Part shown: one piece after another, positions 53,967 through 64,000 of the stretch
Position numbering within the stretch: position 1 is the first letter of the stretch
Layout: the number at the start of each line of letters is the position of its first letter
Source of the DNA: Asterochloris sp. CNOR1
Lineage: Eukaryota > Chlorophyta > Trebouxiophyceae > Trebouxiales > Trebouxiaceae
Reading direction: 5' to 3'
DNA: 64,000 bases
Assembly (NCBI GenBank): GCA_963969365.1
Contig: OZ017751.1
Span: 2,108,001-2,172,000 of the forward strand
Notes under the pieces: generated by a model
The model's database searches: none
What the model saw: the letters and a program-made list of their open reading frames with translations, nothing else
What the model was told of the DNA's origin: nothing
Translations under genes and position numbers: made by a program

Positions 53967-56900
53967 ATGCCCTTGCTGCCAATTGCTGCTGGCCATGGCA
54001 TGGCTCCTAGGAGGCTTTTGCAGGAGCGGCGTGTACTGCTGGTGAGTAGTGTACTGAGCACTGAATGTGCGCCCCCTCAGAGTGATGCGCTGCAACTGCA
54101 CTGCAGGTGGCATGCTTCATCTTGGGTGCCTGCATAGTGCGCAGCCCCACCTGGCGCCCAGCCTATCCCCACAGGCCCTCGCATGGCCCCAGCTGGAGAA
54201 TGCCCCACTCTCAGGCCCATGATTTGATGTCAGTGCAGCAGCAGCATGCGCTGCAGAGCAGCAGCAGCCCCCCACCACAGGCTGCAGGTGCAGGGGAGCT
54301 AGCTCTGTCAGGCAAAGGCCTTTCGAATGAGGAGATTATGGCTCAGCTGCTGTCACAAACCTCCCTTGACAGTCTGCAGCGGCAGCAGAGTGCCAGCCAG
54401 GCTGGACTGGCACATGGTGGTTCTGTGGACCAGAGGGAGCTTGTTGAACAGCAGCACGAGGCTCAGGTAGGCTTCTGCTGACAATCCCTCTTGTGGGTGA
54501 GCTCGCTCTGAGAGAACCCTGCTGCACAGGACTAGCATGCAGTTGGGGGACACCACAGTGCAGCACGACAGCTGCCTGCAGGCTTCTTTAGGCAACGCGG
54601 GATCAGCAGCAGGAGCACAGCTGCCGGTCCAGCACAATTTGTCTCAGCATTGTGACAGGCACTTTGGCATGGGCTGGCTGCACGCCTGGGACGCTGCAGC
54701 GCAGGATGTGTGCACAGCCAAGGGACAGGAGCAGGGCTCCAGGCTCTGCTGCCGGTATGTGGTTGCGATGTTCTCTGCAGCAGGGATGCAGTATGTCTAT
54801 GTCAGCATCTAGCGTCCACCACAGCACAAACTAAGCAGCATCTGGCCCGCACTTGAATCCCAGCCAACATTCACCGGCACAGTGAGCTGCATGCCTCTGA
54901 AGTCTGCCAGCAAATTGCCTGAGGCTGTACTGACCTGTCTTGCACAGAGAATGTACCTGCAACACCCCTGACTGCTGGCAACCATCTGACCTGCAGATTC
55001 ATGAACGACACCCACATGACTGCCGCCAGCCGGCCACACGTGCTGTGCAACGCCACGCGGCTACGCATAGACCCTGGCAAGATGACCCCAGCCCGGTGCC
55101 CCAAGCACCGGCCCAGGTATGAGGCTGTGGTCTCAATTCAAGACCTGCTGTGCTGGCAGCTGCTGCATGGCATCCCATGCCTGAGCAGTGGACTCTGTTG
55201 CAGAGGCCATCTGTTGGCTGCACCAGGCATAGCTTGCTAGCACTGCATGGTGCTGAAGCCACAGGGCCATGGGGAGTCAGCTTGTGATTGCCAGACGAGC
55301 AGGGAGCCAGCACTGCATGCTGCTGCAGCTCAACAGGCTCAGGATGCCAGTACTGCATGCCGCTGAAGCCAAGACAGGACACATCTTTGTGTGCCCAAGC
55401 AATCCTCATGCTGGCCCTGCAGGTACATGTGCGGCCTAGGGCGTACATACCTGGGCTACAAGCCGGGGGCATTCCAGATGGGCTGTGACTGGCCCACCAA
55501 GCAGCTGTCAGCCTTCTCCAAGGACCACCAGCAGGACATCATGGCCGCACTGCAGGACAGCATTGAACTGAACAAGCAGGTGAGCAGGAAGCAGGCGAGC
55601 TCCATGCAACCACTAGTGCGCCTGTTTTGACTGCACTGCTACCACTGCAAAAGGCTCCACTGTATCTGTGTGATGCCTGTGAGATGTCTGCACTTGTCCG
55701 CTGGCATCTCGTCACCCTCTGCAAGTGACTGCTGGCTGGGTCTGCTTTGTCTGGAAGCAGTCCACTGCACTGCTGTCCGTTGAAGTGAACATAAGCTGCT
55801 CTGTCCCCCCACCAGCTGATGCTGCAGTCCCGCCCTTTCCGAAGCCAGTACTGGCTGCAGGGACTACCAGCAGCAGAGGCTTGCAGTTGCCAGCGCTGCT
55901 CACCCAGAAGTGAATGCTGGCTTCAGGTTTTCCCAGCTGTGGAGGATGCAGTCCCAGCGCTGCTCGTCACACGGGAGATTCGTGAGCACGTAAACGTCTT
56001 CCACACCATGACAGACCTGTTCAACGCCTACATTGCGCTGACCATGCTGGGCTGGACAGGCACCCCCAGGCAGGTATAAGAGATGCAGATTGCTTGGCAA
56101 CAAGAAGCTGCAGTCCTGCTTCAGCTGATCTCTGTGTGGCAGTTCAGTGTGGGTCCCAGTGGTAGCCCAAATTGATGCAAATGTGCTGCTTGGCAGCGTT
56201 CTTTGCATCCTGGAATGTGCAGTGCCTGATCTGTGCATGCCTGTGAGGCCCCTACCTGCCTGCGTGCTGCTTGTTTAGTGGGAGCCACACGCAGCTCTGT
56301 GGCACCTGACATCCATCACGCGGCTGGCCAGCTCTACAACCCTGGCACCTATGCAGGCAGGTCATCATGCTAGATGATCACCGCAATGGCCCCCTGGACG
56401 GCCTGTGGGCTGCAGTGGCAGCAGGCGGCGGGCAGGCGGCCCTGGAGCAGCCATGGCAGGCAGCAGCGCCAGGTGTGGTCTGCTGGCTGACACATCTGCA
56501 TGCACGCGTTCGCTCTGGCGCTTGCATCTAGAGCACTTCGGCTTGCTGCATTACAGGCGTATGCTGTCTTGTTTCTCAGATAGCCCAAACATAGGCTGCT
56601 GACAAACTTATCTTTCCAGTGTGCCTCAAGCTTGTTGTGCACACAGCAGGAGGCAGAAGGCTGCTGCGTCGTGCACGGCAGCTGCCGGGCCCAGTCGTGC
56701 TGGAGCACGCTGTGCTGGTGCCGCCTGGCTACTCTAGCCTGCTGTATGCTCACGGCCGAGAGGCAAACAGCTGCCCTCACAGCACTGACCTCTTCAAGGT
56801 GAAGTCCAGCTCGGCACCGGATTGCACCCATCAACATTGGCTGATGCGGCACCTCTGCTCCTGTGCTGAACCTGGCTGACAGCATCTTGCTGAGCCTGGC

Positions 56901-57706
56901 TGGCAGCCATCTGTCTTGAAGACGCATGTGTGCTGCAGGGGTTCAGAGCTTTTGTGCTGCACAGCCTGGGCCTGGCCAATGCTCAGGGTCAGCTGCTGCA
57001 GCCACTACACAGGGCCAGCGGCAAGGCCAAGCTGATCCTGATCAGCCGCAAACCAGTAAGCGGCCTCTCTGTCACTCTGTGTTGCGCAGCTTAGCGCATT
57101 CAAGAGGTACATGTCGGAGCGATTGACTTGCACTGGAATTGGCTCAACAATTTCACTGTGCTGCATGTAGAAGCCTGGTTCCCAACCAATGAAGCGCCAG
57201 ATTGCAAACGAAGATGAGCTTTGGCAGTCTGTTCAGCAGCTGCCAGGCATTGAGCCAGCCCTTCTTGACTTTGCTGGCATGCCACTGCTTGAGCAGGTCA
57301 GAAGCATTGCTGGAGCAGATTTGGTTGTGGGTAAGTTTGCTGAGGCAACAAATTTGTCTGTCAAGCTGCTGATGACCTCCAATGCAGGCATGGTCTGATT
57401 CTATGCTGGCCCTCTGTGGTTGCAGGTGTTCATGGAGCTGCGCTAGCCTGGACACTGCTGATGCATCCTGGCGCAGGGGTGCTTGAGATTTTCCCAGATG
57501 CTGCCGATATCTGGAGGCTTTATCAGCATTCTGCAGAATGGGCAGGGTTGATCTATTCAAGCTATGTTGTTAGCAATGCTTCACAACTGCACAATGACAA
57601 GTTGCATGTGGACGTCATGCAGACAAAGACTCTCGTGCAGGCACTTGTGCAGGCAGTTACTGAAGATATAAAGCCGCACCAACAGGCAGCATCCATGAAA
57701 GCTTAG
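53967..57706 (+). CDS. GT61-family glycosyltransferase (type II membrane protein)
   Basis: Exons: 53967-54041, 54107-54466, 54648-54754, 54997-55116, 55423-55579, then 55927-56073 (or 55816-56073), 56361-56472, 56620-56798, 56939-57055, 57171-57330, 57426-57706; 604 or 641 residues. A signal anchor at about residues 18-36 (RVLLVACFILGACIV) after RRLLQERR predicts a Golgi/ER type II protein. GT61 features are FMNDTHMTAASRPHVLCNAT, LLVTREIREHVNVFHTMTDL, ILISRKP, RQIANEDELWQSVQQLPG, and the C-terminal DLVVGVHGAALAW followed by LEIFPD. GT61 includes beta-1,2-xylosyltransferase, xylan arabinosyltransferases and EOGT; the exact donor and acceptor are unknown. The shorter exon 6 is preferred because 55851-55916 looks like a decayed copy of its start. 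Its stop lies 67 bp from the AlkB stop. Confidence 0.85.
55851..55916 (+). repeat. Near-copy of GT61 exon 6 start, 66 bp upstream
   Basis: CTGGCTGCAG...GAGGCTTGCAG TTGCCAGCGCTGCTC at 55851-55900 repeats CTGGCTTCAG...GAGGATGCAGTC CCAGCGCTGCTC at 55917-55968. The reading frame happens to stay open through both units, so it could be translated as extra residues (GLPAAEACSCQR against the conserved VFPAVEDAVPALL) or, more likely, be intronic. Confidence 0.7.
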
Positions 57707-57773
57707 GCGGACGGCACACACTGGCAGGCATGCAGATCACAAGTGCTAGGGGTTTTGGAGCAAACTGGCCCAA

Positions 57774-59332
57774 CTAGGCCTGCTTCATGGGCTTTGTGAC
57801 ATTCCTGAAGGTCAGGTTCAGGCGCCTGCCAATGACACCATTGCAGGGCGGCACGCTGTGTGCCCAGTGCTGCTGCAGGGTGCCCTGCATGAGCAGAACA
57901 TCCCCGCTGCTTAGGGTGAACCTCAACAAATCCCCGTTCTCTTCCCTGACCGGCCTGCGCCTGAGCAGGAACTCACGGGGTGTGCCAAGACTCACAGAGC
58001 CTGCACATCAAAATGGCTGAAATGGGACCAGACAGCAGTAATACAAACACTTGGGGGCTTGCTGCTCACAGCAGGGGTGAAGCAGGGGCCCTGTCTGGCT
58101 ACTTGGTATACATGGTGAAATGCTCACCAATCGTTTGGGTCCTGCACAGCAACAGTGCAAGTAGTCAGAGGCCATTGTCGGATTGACTATCGGCTGCTGT
58201 GCATCTGAGCAGGGCAAGACCATGACCTGCTCAGCTGCAGCCCTTACTTGTCATAAACGGCGCCGCTATCACTGTGCCAGCCAACCTTATCTCTGCCATC
58301 TCGGTATAAGTTGAGGAGGCAGGAATTGAAACTGGCTGCGGAGGCCAGCTCAAGCCTGGCCTGCACAAGGGCGGCTTCTGAGACAGTGTACCACCTCCTG
58401 CTGGCATGGCACCAGCAAGGCGCAAGATAAGCAAACTTTGTTGCAATGCCAAGGCTGCAGGAGCAGCAGGATTTGCTGGCAGATGGGCATACTGTGTTTG
58501 TGTCTGAATTGCAGCTGTGCCTTAGCGGAACGAAGCAGGCAGACCGCAACCTCACGCAGAGCGCCACTACATGCCAGTCGAACAACTTGTACACTTTTCT
58601 CCATGCTGACATTGAAGCAGCGCAGCAGTACCTTGATCTCCAGCACTGCAGGGTGCCAAGGCTGCGCCTCAATAATCTTGCCACTGTAGGGATAAGCAAG
58701 TGCCTTGCTGTCTGCCTGGTAGACTGTCAGCCTGCCCTCTGGCCACCACCTGCGCCAGCAGGAGACCAGCTCTGTTGTTGTGGTAGGGCCTAGCCAACTG
58801 AGTCCACCATCCATGCGCATGTCGCAGCACCCCAGGCCGAATGGGGCAGGGGCCGGCACCCACCCACCAGTCACTACTTTGCACAGCGCATGTCGCACTT
58901 GTTCCAGACCTTGACCTCACGCTGCTTGAAGCCACTGGTCCTGGTACTCTCCTCTCCCTCCTGCAGCATTTGCTGAGGACAGCTGATCAGTAACATGATG
59001 TGGTGCTAAGCCTTGCCATGGCAACATGACCGATGGCTGTGATTTACCTGAAGATCAGTCAGCAGCACCTGCTGCAGTCTCTTGCACTCTGAGGGGCTAA
59101 GTAACCCTCTCAGGTAGAGAACGGATGCGCCGTCTCCCAGATCCAGATGATAAGCATCCCCTGGCCCCGCAGACCACTTTCCAAAGCCCCTTTTCATGGG
59201 GGTGGGTTTAGGCTGACTGGTTGGTCGCTCTGCCTCGAGCTGTACCTCAGCTTTCCTCTTTTTGCTGCCTGCTAACCTGAGGGACGTGGGTTCAGGCCCA
59301 GTCGAGCCGGTGACTTCAGCATCCTGAACCAT
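57774..59332 (-). CDS. AlkB-type Fe(II)/2-oxoglutarate dioxygenase
   Basis: Exons: 59332-59048, 58972-58899 (or from 58960), 58749-58632, 58360-58248, 58141-58128, 58000-57774; 276 residues from the ATG at 59332. AlkB proteins oxidatively remove methyl groups from nucleic-acid bases. Iron ligands are visible as WHSD (His188, Asp190) and His249 in QHWAHSVP; 2-oxoglutarate-binding arginines lie in GRRLNLTFR. Before these come SSAGPGD-linked LYLRGLLSPSECKRLQQVLL, LTVYQADSKALAYPYSG and CLLNLYRDGRDKVGWHSDSG, then SVSLGTPREFLLRRR, an ALKBH2/3-like order. Exon 5 is only 14 nt but is required to restore frame and gives TQTIGSVSLG, the expected family sequence. The open frame continues upstream of 59332 without an ATG, so an additional 5' exon is possible. 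The N-terminus has KKRK, suggesting nuclear import. Confidence 0.85.
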
Positions 59333-59477
59333 GAATGGTTCGATCGGCACCAACTTGCTGTGCTGTGGCTTCACCAAGGAAGGAGAGTGGAAAATGCATG
59401 GTCTGTGAAACAACTGGATCTCATCTTTGGACGCAGCCAGCTTGAAGTCCCAGCTGCTGGATGAAGTTTATGGGTGC
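59333..59477. promoter_or_regulatory. Head-to-head intergenic region, AlkB / second GT61 gene
   Basis: 145 bp separate the chosen start codons, though the AlkB open frame runs into this stretch and the true 5' ends may overlap or lie further out. Shared promoter inferred. Confidence 0.4.
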
Positions 59478-62400
59478 ATGCTTAGTTGGTTGAGAAGCTG
59501 CATGCGAGGCACCTTTACCATGTTACAACCAACAGGCGGTCCTCAGCCTGTGGCACAGCCCTTCAGCAGGTCTCAGCTGCCGCGGCTGGCTTTTTTCATG
59601 GTGACTTTGGCTGGTAAGTGCCACTCCGTCTTGTACGCCTGGACTCTGTCTCATCCTCACTTTAGCCCAACGCCAGCGTCAGGCATGCACACCCGCAAAT
59701 CTCCACTCATCGTCACTCTGCTTGCACAGCGCTGGCAGTTTTTGTTCTGAAGAGTGCTGGACATGCCTCGGCCGGCGCGGACGCCTGGGGGAGCAGTGCA
59801 TGCAGGGCCACTCTGGCCCGCGGAGCTCACAGAAGGCTGGAGATGCCCGCAGGTACATCACTTCCTCGCACTCAATGCAGCTGCCATCAGCATGGCAAGC
59901 ATAGGGCCAAGCTCCCAGGCTGTGCTACATGGTCACAGCCGCAGAGCCATGATGTCAGCAGCTTGCCTTGACGTTTAGCTGTCTCACTGTGCTGCAAATC
60001 CACGTCACGAGTCTGCAGCTCATTGCAGTCCAGACTTTACCACCCCTTAGTTGGGTGCTGTAGCCCAAGGCTGCGCTGCACACATCCCTGATGTACACTG
60101 CTGCAGTGCTCGACCCGCTGTGCAAGCAGCCCCAAATTCTGGAGGAGGAATTGTCCCAACATGGCTGTGTCATGGAGCACAAAGTCTGCGTGGATCATGT
60201 AAGCCTTTGTGCCATTCAGACTATGGGGTCTGCCAGCCATAGCACTGACGCAGACTCCAATCGATCTTCTTCACGCTGTGCTGCTCTCAGAGCAGCCTCG
60301 GCAGAACATCAGAGCAGCCTTGGCACAACCTCACTCTGCCATGCAGGGTCGATTCACCCTATTTGCTGAAAAGCTTCGGCCCAGTGAGCCGCTGCTTGAT
60401 CGGGTGTATGCCAGCGCAGCCAAGTTCGCCTCTGCAGAGGTCCCTTCTGTCTGCAGAGGCAGCTTGCACCTACTCCCAAAAGAGCCGCATGTGGAAATGC
60501 AAGCCTTGATTCACTGCAGGGACCCACTTTGACACAGGTCTAAACCTGTTCGAGGCAGCTGAGCAGACTCAGTACAATCTGCCAGGTGGGCTCTTGGCCT
60601 TTGACATCATGTTGAGGGAGCCTCTCACCCACAGCCTCCTGAGTGTCTGCTGGTGTGCAGGCTATCTCGACAATGTGCCAGTGAGTTGCGCACACAGCTG
60701 ACGAAGCCCTGCATGATACTTGTCTCTGTCAGCAGGCATGGCTCCCCACACTGTTCAATCAAGCCCACCATCTGAGCAGCCCTCCAGGCTGCTGGCCCAC
60801 CATTTCTCATGAGAGGAACAGAATGTGAGAGGAATGCTGGCTTGCTGCAGCTGCCCGTGTCCCAATTGCCACCCAGCAAGTCCTGATGCAGCTTGTCTGC
60901 CCCTGCCTCCGCAGCCAGAGCCAAATCACTGCTATGTGAGCCCATATTGAAGTCTGTGCAGTGCCGCTTGCAGGGCACAAAGCGCAGTTGGAGCAAGCCT
61001 GTCTTCAGAGCAAACAGCAGCAGAGACCCACCAGACCATGTGGCCCCATTTGACCGGTGCAGCGTGCCCCTGGTGTGGTGGCCGTGGTGGCCATTTAACT
61101 TTGCAGGTCAGGGTCGACCATCCAAGCTGAGCTCGGCAGAGGGCCCGCTGTGACCTGTGACTTGCTTCAGCTGTCAGCAAAGTAATTGCACGTTGACCCC
61201 TGCAGATTTTTACACTTCCAGCGTGGCCGCATTCCACACAATGCAGGTGAGCAGCCGGCTACTTGCACTGCATGTCCCTGTGCTGCCTCAGACAAAATCT
61301 TCTCCTGCTTTTGCAAGTCAAACCTCCGGCTTGGTCTGCAGCCCGCTTTGCCATTGAGTACTGACTCCTGTCACTCAGACATGAGGAACTCAGCTGCAGG
61401 CTCAGGGCGTCATTGATCGCTCGGTGCGCTTCACGCCTGCCCTGGAGGGGCTTGCTGAGCCAGAGTATGTACACTGGCTGTTGGCGTCGTTCACAGACTT
61501 TCCGGTGAGCGGGGTGGGCTTCACAAAGGCAGCTGTCCCTTCTGAAGGGCTGCTGTTGAAGCCATGTTCCAACATGTCCATTTGGCATATCTTGGCTTGC
61601 AGGGAGAGAAAGGCTGGTTGCCTTGTTGAGCTTTATGTGCTGCCAATAGTAGCAAAGAGCGACCCTGAGCGCGTGCGTGGCAGGCAGATTTGATACCCCC
61701 AAAAAGGCAATTCTCGTGCGTACTGCAGGTGCAGTCGCTGGATGACCTGTCCTCCAGGGACAACATGGGGCGCCGCTGCTTTGAGCGCTTGCTGTTGTGC
61801 AGTCCTCAGAGCTGGTTCAAGCCAGACGCCCCTGATGGGTGGTGAGCCCAGGGCTTCAGGACTGCTGGAGAATGCTGGGGTGCACCTGGCATGGCCATGG
61901 CCCCTGCTTAAGGCCTGTCCTGCAATGAATGGTCATCCAATGGCGGCTCTGAGCTGGGACTGGCTGAGGGCATGTGCTGCCTGCCTGCAGGGTGGAGGCC
62001 AGGCACTTTGCAGACCTTGGTCAGCATCTGGTCAACTTTCACAAAAAAGACCTGCCCAGGCTAGAGAAAGATCCCAAAGCTTACAAGGTGATGATCTAGG
62101 CTGGCTCAGAAAAAAGGCACAGTTCCTGCACACTCACAATATGGCATGCAACAACCTGCCTGCGTCTCTACTGCTACAAGGCAGATCAATGTAGGCTGCA
62201 AAGGCTCTCAAGGTGAAGAGTGGTCTGCCTCCTGCTGCAGGTGGTATTTCTGGAGCGTAGTACGAAGCGCCGCATCCTCAACATGAGGCAAGCGCTGGCA
62301 AGTTGTAGAGGGTGGAAGCCCCCAGCGCACTCTGGCTTCACCCACACAGACTGCGGCGTGCTGAATGTGGATGACGGCCGCCATTGGAAGGTCATCCTGG

Positions 62401-63570
62401 CCATCATGAATACAGTGGATGTTATGGTGAGCAGCAGAGCACTGTTGGCCTGAACCCCGAACACTAAGCAGGCACAGCGGGGCTGTTGTGACGCATGCGA
62501 CGCCTTGCTGCCATGAGCATGCTTGTTGCTGGCTGTGACAGCCTTCATTCGGCTACTTGCCATCTGGGCTTGGTTGGGCAACCAGCCTTGCTGCTGTACA
62601 CCTATTGCTGATGTTGGCAGCGTTGAAATGGCTCTAGAGCTTGCCAGCAGCGCAGATAGGGATCCCAGTCCGCACAGCTGTCCAGCACGTGCATCTGTTC
62701 TAGGCATGCTGCACGGCAACTGATTGTCTGCACTTGGTGTACAAATCGTGCATGCCGCAGGTCGGAGTGCATGGTGCCGGCCTGACATACCACAACTTCC
62801 AGAGGCCAGGCTCAGCCCTGGTTGAGGTGTTTCCCTGCCATTTTCACCAGGTGGGATCTGGTGGCCTGATGGAGGCTAGGTCACACTGCTCTGGTCCTTG
62901 GGGCAGCAACCTCATTCAGGCCTGCCTGCTGAGGCTATTGCTGCCTGTTTGGAGGCTGCCTACATTGATGTGCCTGGGACTTTCCCTACCTCATTAGGTG
63001 CCACAAAAGGTCATACGCTGCTTCCACCTTGGTGTCTCAGGTCCTATGCCCTGCATACTGCAATTGACCTCAGGCCTGCCGGCAATCCTGCAGGATGCAT
63101 ACTTTCAGCAGACATCGCGAAGGGAGGCCACAGTGATGCCTTTCCAGGTTTTGCTCAACAACACCCTGCTGTGCCAGCCTGGGGCACAGGAGGCCAACGC
63201 AGACCAGCAAGGTGAGGTTGCTCAGCCTGTTCATGGTCCCGCAGCTGTCAGGGCTATAGGAAAGCGCAGGCTGTCCACTCGTCTCTGGCCATGCTCCTTT
63301 CGCAGCACGCAAAGGCTGGCCAGTCTTGCTGACGGTCACCTTCAACAGCTTAGCTGAAGCAAGGCACCTTCCTGTGCAGAGCTAGAGTTTGTGGAGGCCT
63401 GGGTGCCAAAGTCTCTGGCACGCGATCAGGACATCAAGCTGGACATGACAGCAGTCCTAGACTGTTTTGCCCGCCACCTAGCCCTCAGTGGGAGCTCTGA
63501 GGCATACCTGAAAGCACTGCAAGAAAAGGGCAACTTTTCAACCTTGGTAGCAACTCTGCAACCTTCATAG
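59478..63570 (+). CDS. GT61-like glycosyltransferase, second copy
   Basis: Fourteen exons: 59478-59613, 59730-59852, 60107-60198, 60347-60383, 60520-60585, 60915-61106, 61206-61246, 61400-61504, 61729-61841, 61991-62087, 62241-62426, 62761-62850, 62998-63211, 63380-63570; 560 residues. A membrane anchor spans the first splice (LPRLAFFMVTLA / ALAVFVLKSAG). GT61-like landmarks are EHKVCVDHGRFTLF, VWWPWWPFNFADFYTSSVAA, VVFLERSTKRRILN, and VMVGVHGAGLTYHNFQRPGS followed by LVEVFPCHFHQ. It is clearly diverged from the first GT61 gene of the window and carries a long extra C-terminal segment, so the two are not a recent duplicate. Golgi or ER glycosylation is expected; substrate unknown. Start could also be the in-frame ATGs at 59502 or 59520. 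Exon 4 uses a donor (60384) chosen on phase. Confidence 0.78.
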
Positions 63571-63808
63571 AAGTAAACTGATGTCTGCCACCTACCTGCC
63601 GCGGAGTTCTACCCGCCTCGAGCACAGTGCTTGTGCTTTTGCCAGCACCATGAACATAAAGCCCAAACAGATATGATGCTGTTACATGAGGTGCTGCAGC
63701 TCAAGCTTAGATGATTAAATAAAAAGCGGGAACTTATGCAACCAATGCAGAAGTAATAAGAAAAACAGACAGGGTTCACATCGTTGTGGGACTAGTAGGA
63801 CCCCTGCA
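63571..63808. other. Convergent intergenic spacer with AATAAA
   Basis: 238 bp between the stop of the second GT61 gene and that of the next minus-strand gene. An AATAAA is at 63717-63722 on the plus strand; no TGTAA was seen on either strand near the stops. Confidence 0.4.
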
Positions 63809-64000
63809 TTACGCTCTGGCAAATGCTAGAGGGCCGCCAAAGACCCTGATGCTGCCTGCAAGTTGGCAGCATGGCTGTCGGCATCCTGAAGCATAGCCAG
63901 CAAGATGCAGTGCAGCCTGCCGGCTTACCGAACACTGCAATGGAGGTCACGCTGCCTAGGATGAACAAGTACACACCAAAGGCATTGTGTCGGCTGCAGC
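63809..64000 (-). CDS. 3' end of a membrane protein gene (partial, runs off the window)
   Basis: Two terminal exons, about 63993-63929 and 63855-63809, join in phase to encode RHNAFGVYLFILGSVTSIA, VFGSIRVFGGPLAFARA and a stop. The upstream exon follows CTGCAG at 63999-63994, so the rest of the gene lies right of the window. The segment FGVYLFILGSVTSIAVF is a good transmembrane helix near the C-terminus. I do not recognise the family. Confidence 0.55.

Overview
This window looks like nuclear DNA of a green alga (Chlorophyta, most likely a trebouxiophyte-type genome). Genes are intron-dense: about 134 introns can be placed in 17 genes, and most 3' splice sites read CTGCAG or TTGCAG. The short chlorophyte poly(A) signal TGTAA follows several stop codons. 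The proteins are plant/algal-type nuclear products: a plastid SecE, an organellar bL27, sterol C-24 methyltransferase, a CYP23 cyclophilin, and GT61 glycosyltransferases. I saw no tRNA, rRNA, CRISPR array, transposon or viral gene. All gene models were built by hand from splice signals and reading phase. The total coding length is a multiple of three for every complete gene except the two with an uncertain end or start (the C3HC zinc-finger gene and the AlkB gene), which are also phase-consistent as far as they could be followed.

Layout, left to right. 277-360: possible last exon of a plus-strand gene. 450-1149 (-): mitochondrial-type bL27, head to head with 1298-4214 (+), a bZIP transcription factor. 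4676-9513 (+): DEAD-box RNA helicase (DDX5/DBP2 group). 9674-11487 (-): J-domain protein. 11542-12131 (-): doubtful small gene. 12249-15818 (-): sterol C-24 methyltransferase, head to head with 16045-20061 (+), a CDKL-type protein kinase. 20846-21979 (+): plastid SecE. 22122-25677 (+): RRM/RS-type RNA-binding protein. 25786-30046 (+): alpha/beta-hydrolase (acid-lipase-like). 30129-42907 (-): a 27-exon valyl-tRNA synthetase carrying an N-terminal GST-like domain. 43709-45647 (-): CYP23 cyclophilin, head to head with 46002-48324 (+), a mitochondrial carrier. 48530-53812 (-): ZC3HC1/NIPA-like C3HC zinc-finger protein, head to head with 53967-57706 (+), a GT61-family glycosyltransferase. 57774-59332 (-): AlkB-type dioxygenase, head to head with 59478-63570 (+), a second GT61-like glycosyltransferase. 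63809-64000 (-): 3' end of a membrane protein gene. Most genes are housekeeping; the only sign of shared function is the pair of GT61 genes either side of the AlkB gene.

The most unusual signal is a recurring structure inside introns: degenerate copies of the edge of a neighbouring exon, together with its splice site, lying in tandem up- or downstream of the real exon. I can point to this in at least eight genes (kinase, RRM protein, hydrolase, ValRS at many exons, CYP23, helicase, C3HC protein, GT61). It suggests that introns here grow or arise by local tandem duplication across exon-intron junctions, leaving decayed pseudo-exon edges. Secondary points of interest are the GST-ValRS fusion, at least four GC-AG introns, a 14-nt microexon in the AlkB gene, and five compact head-to-head promoters.
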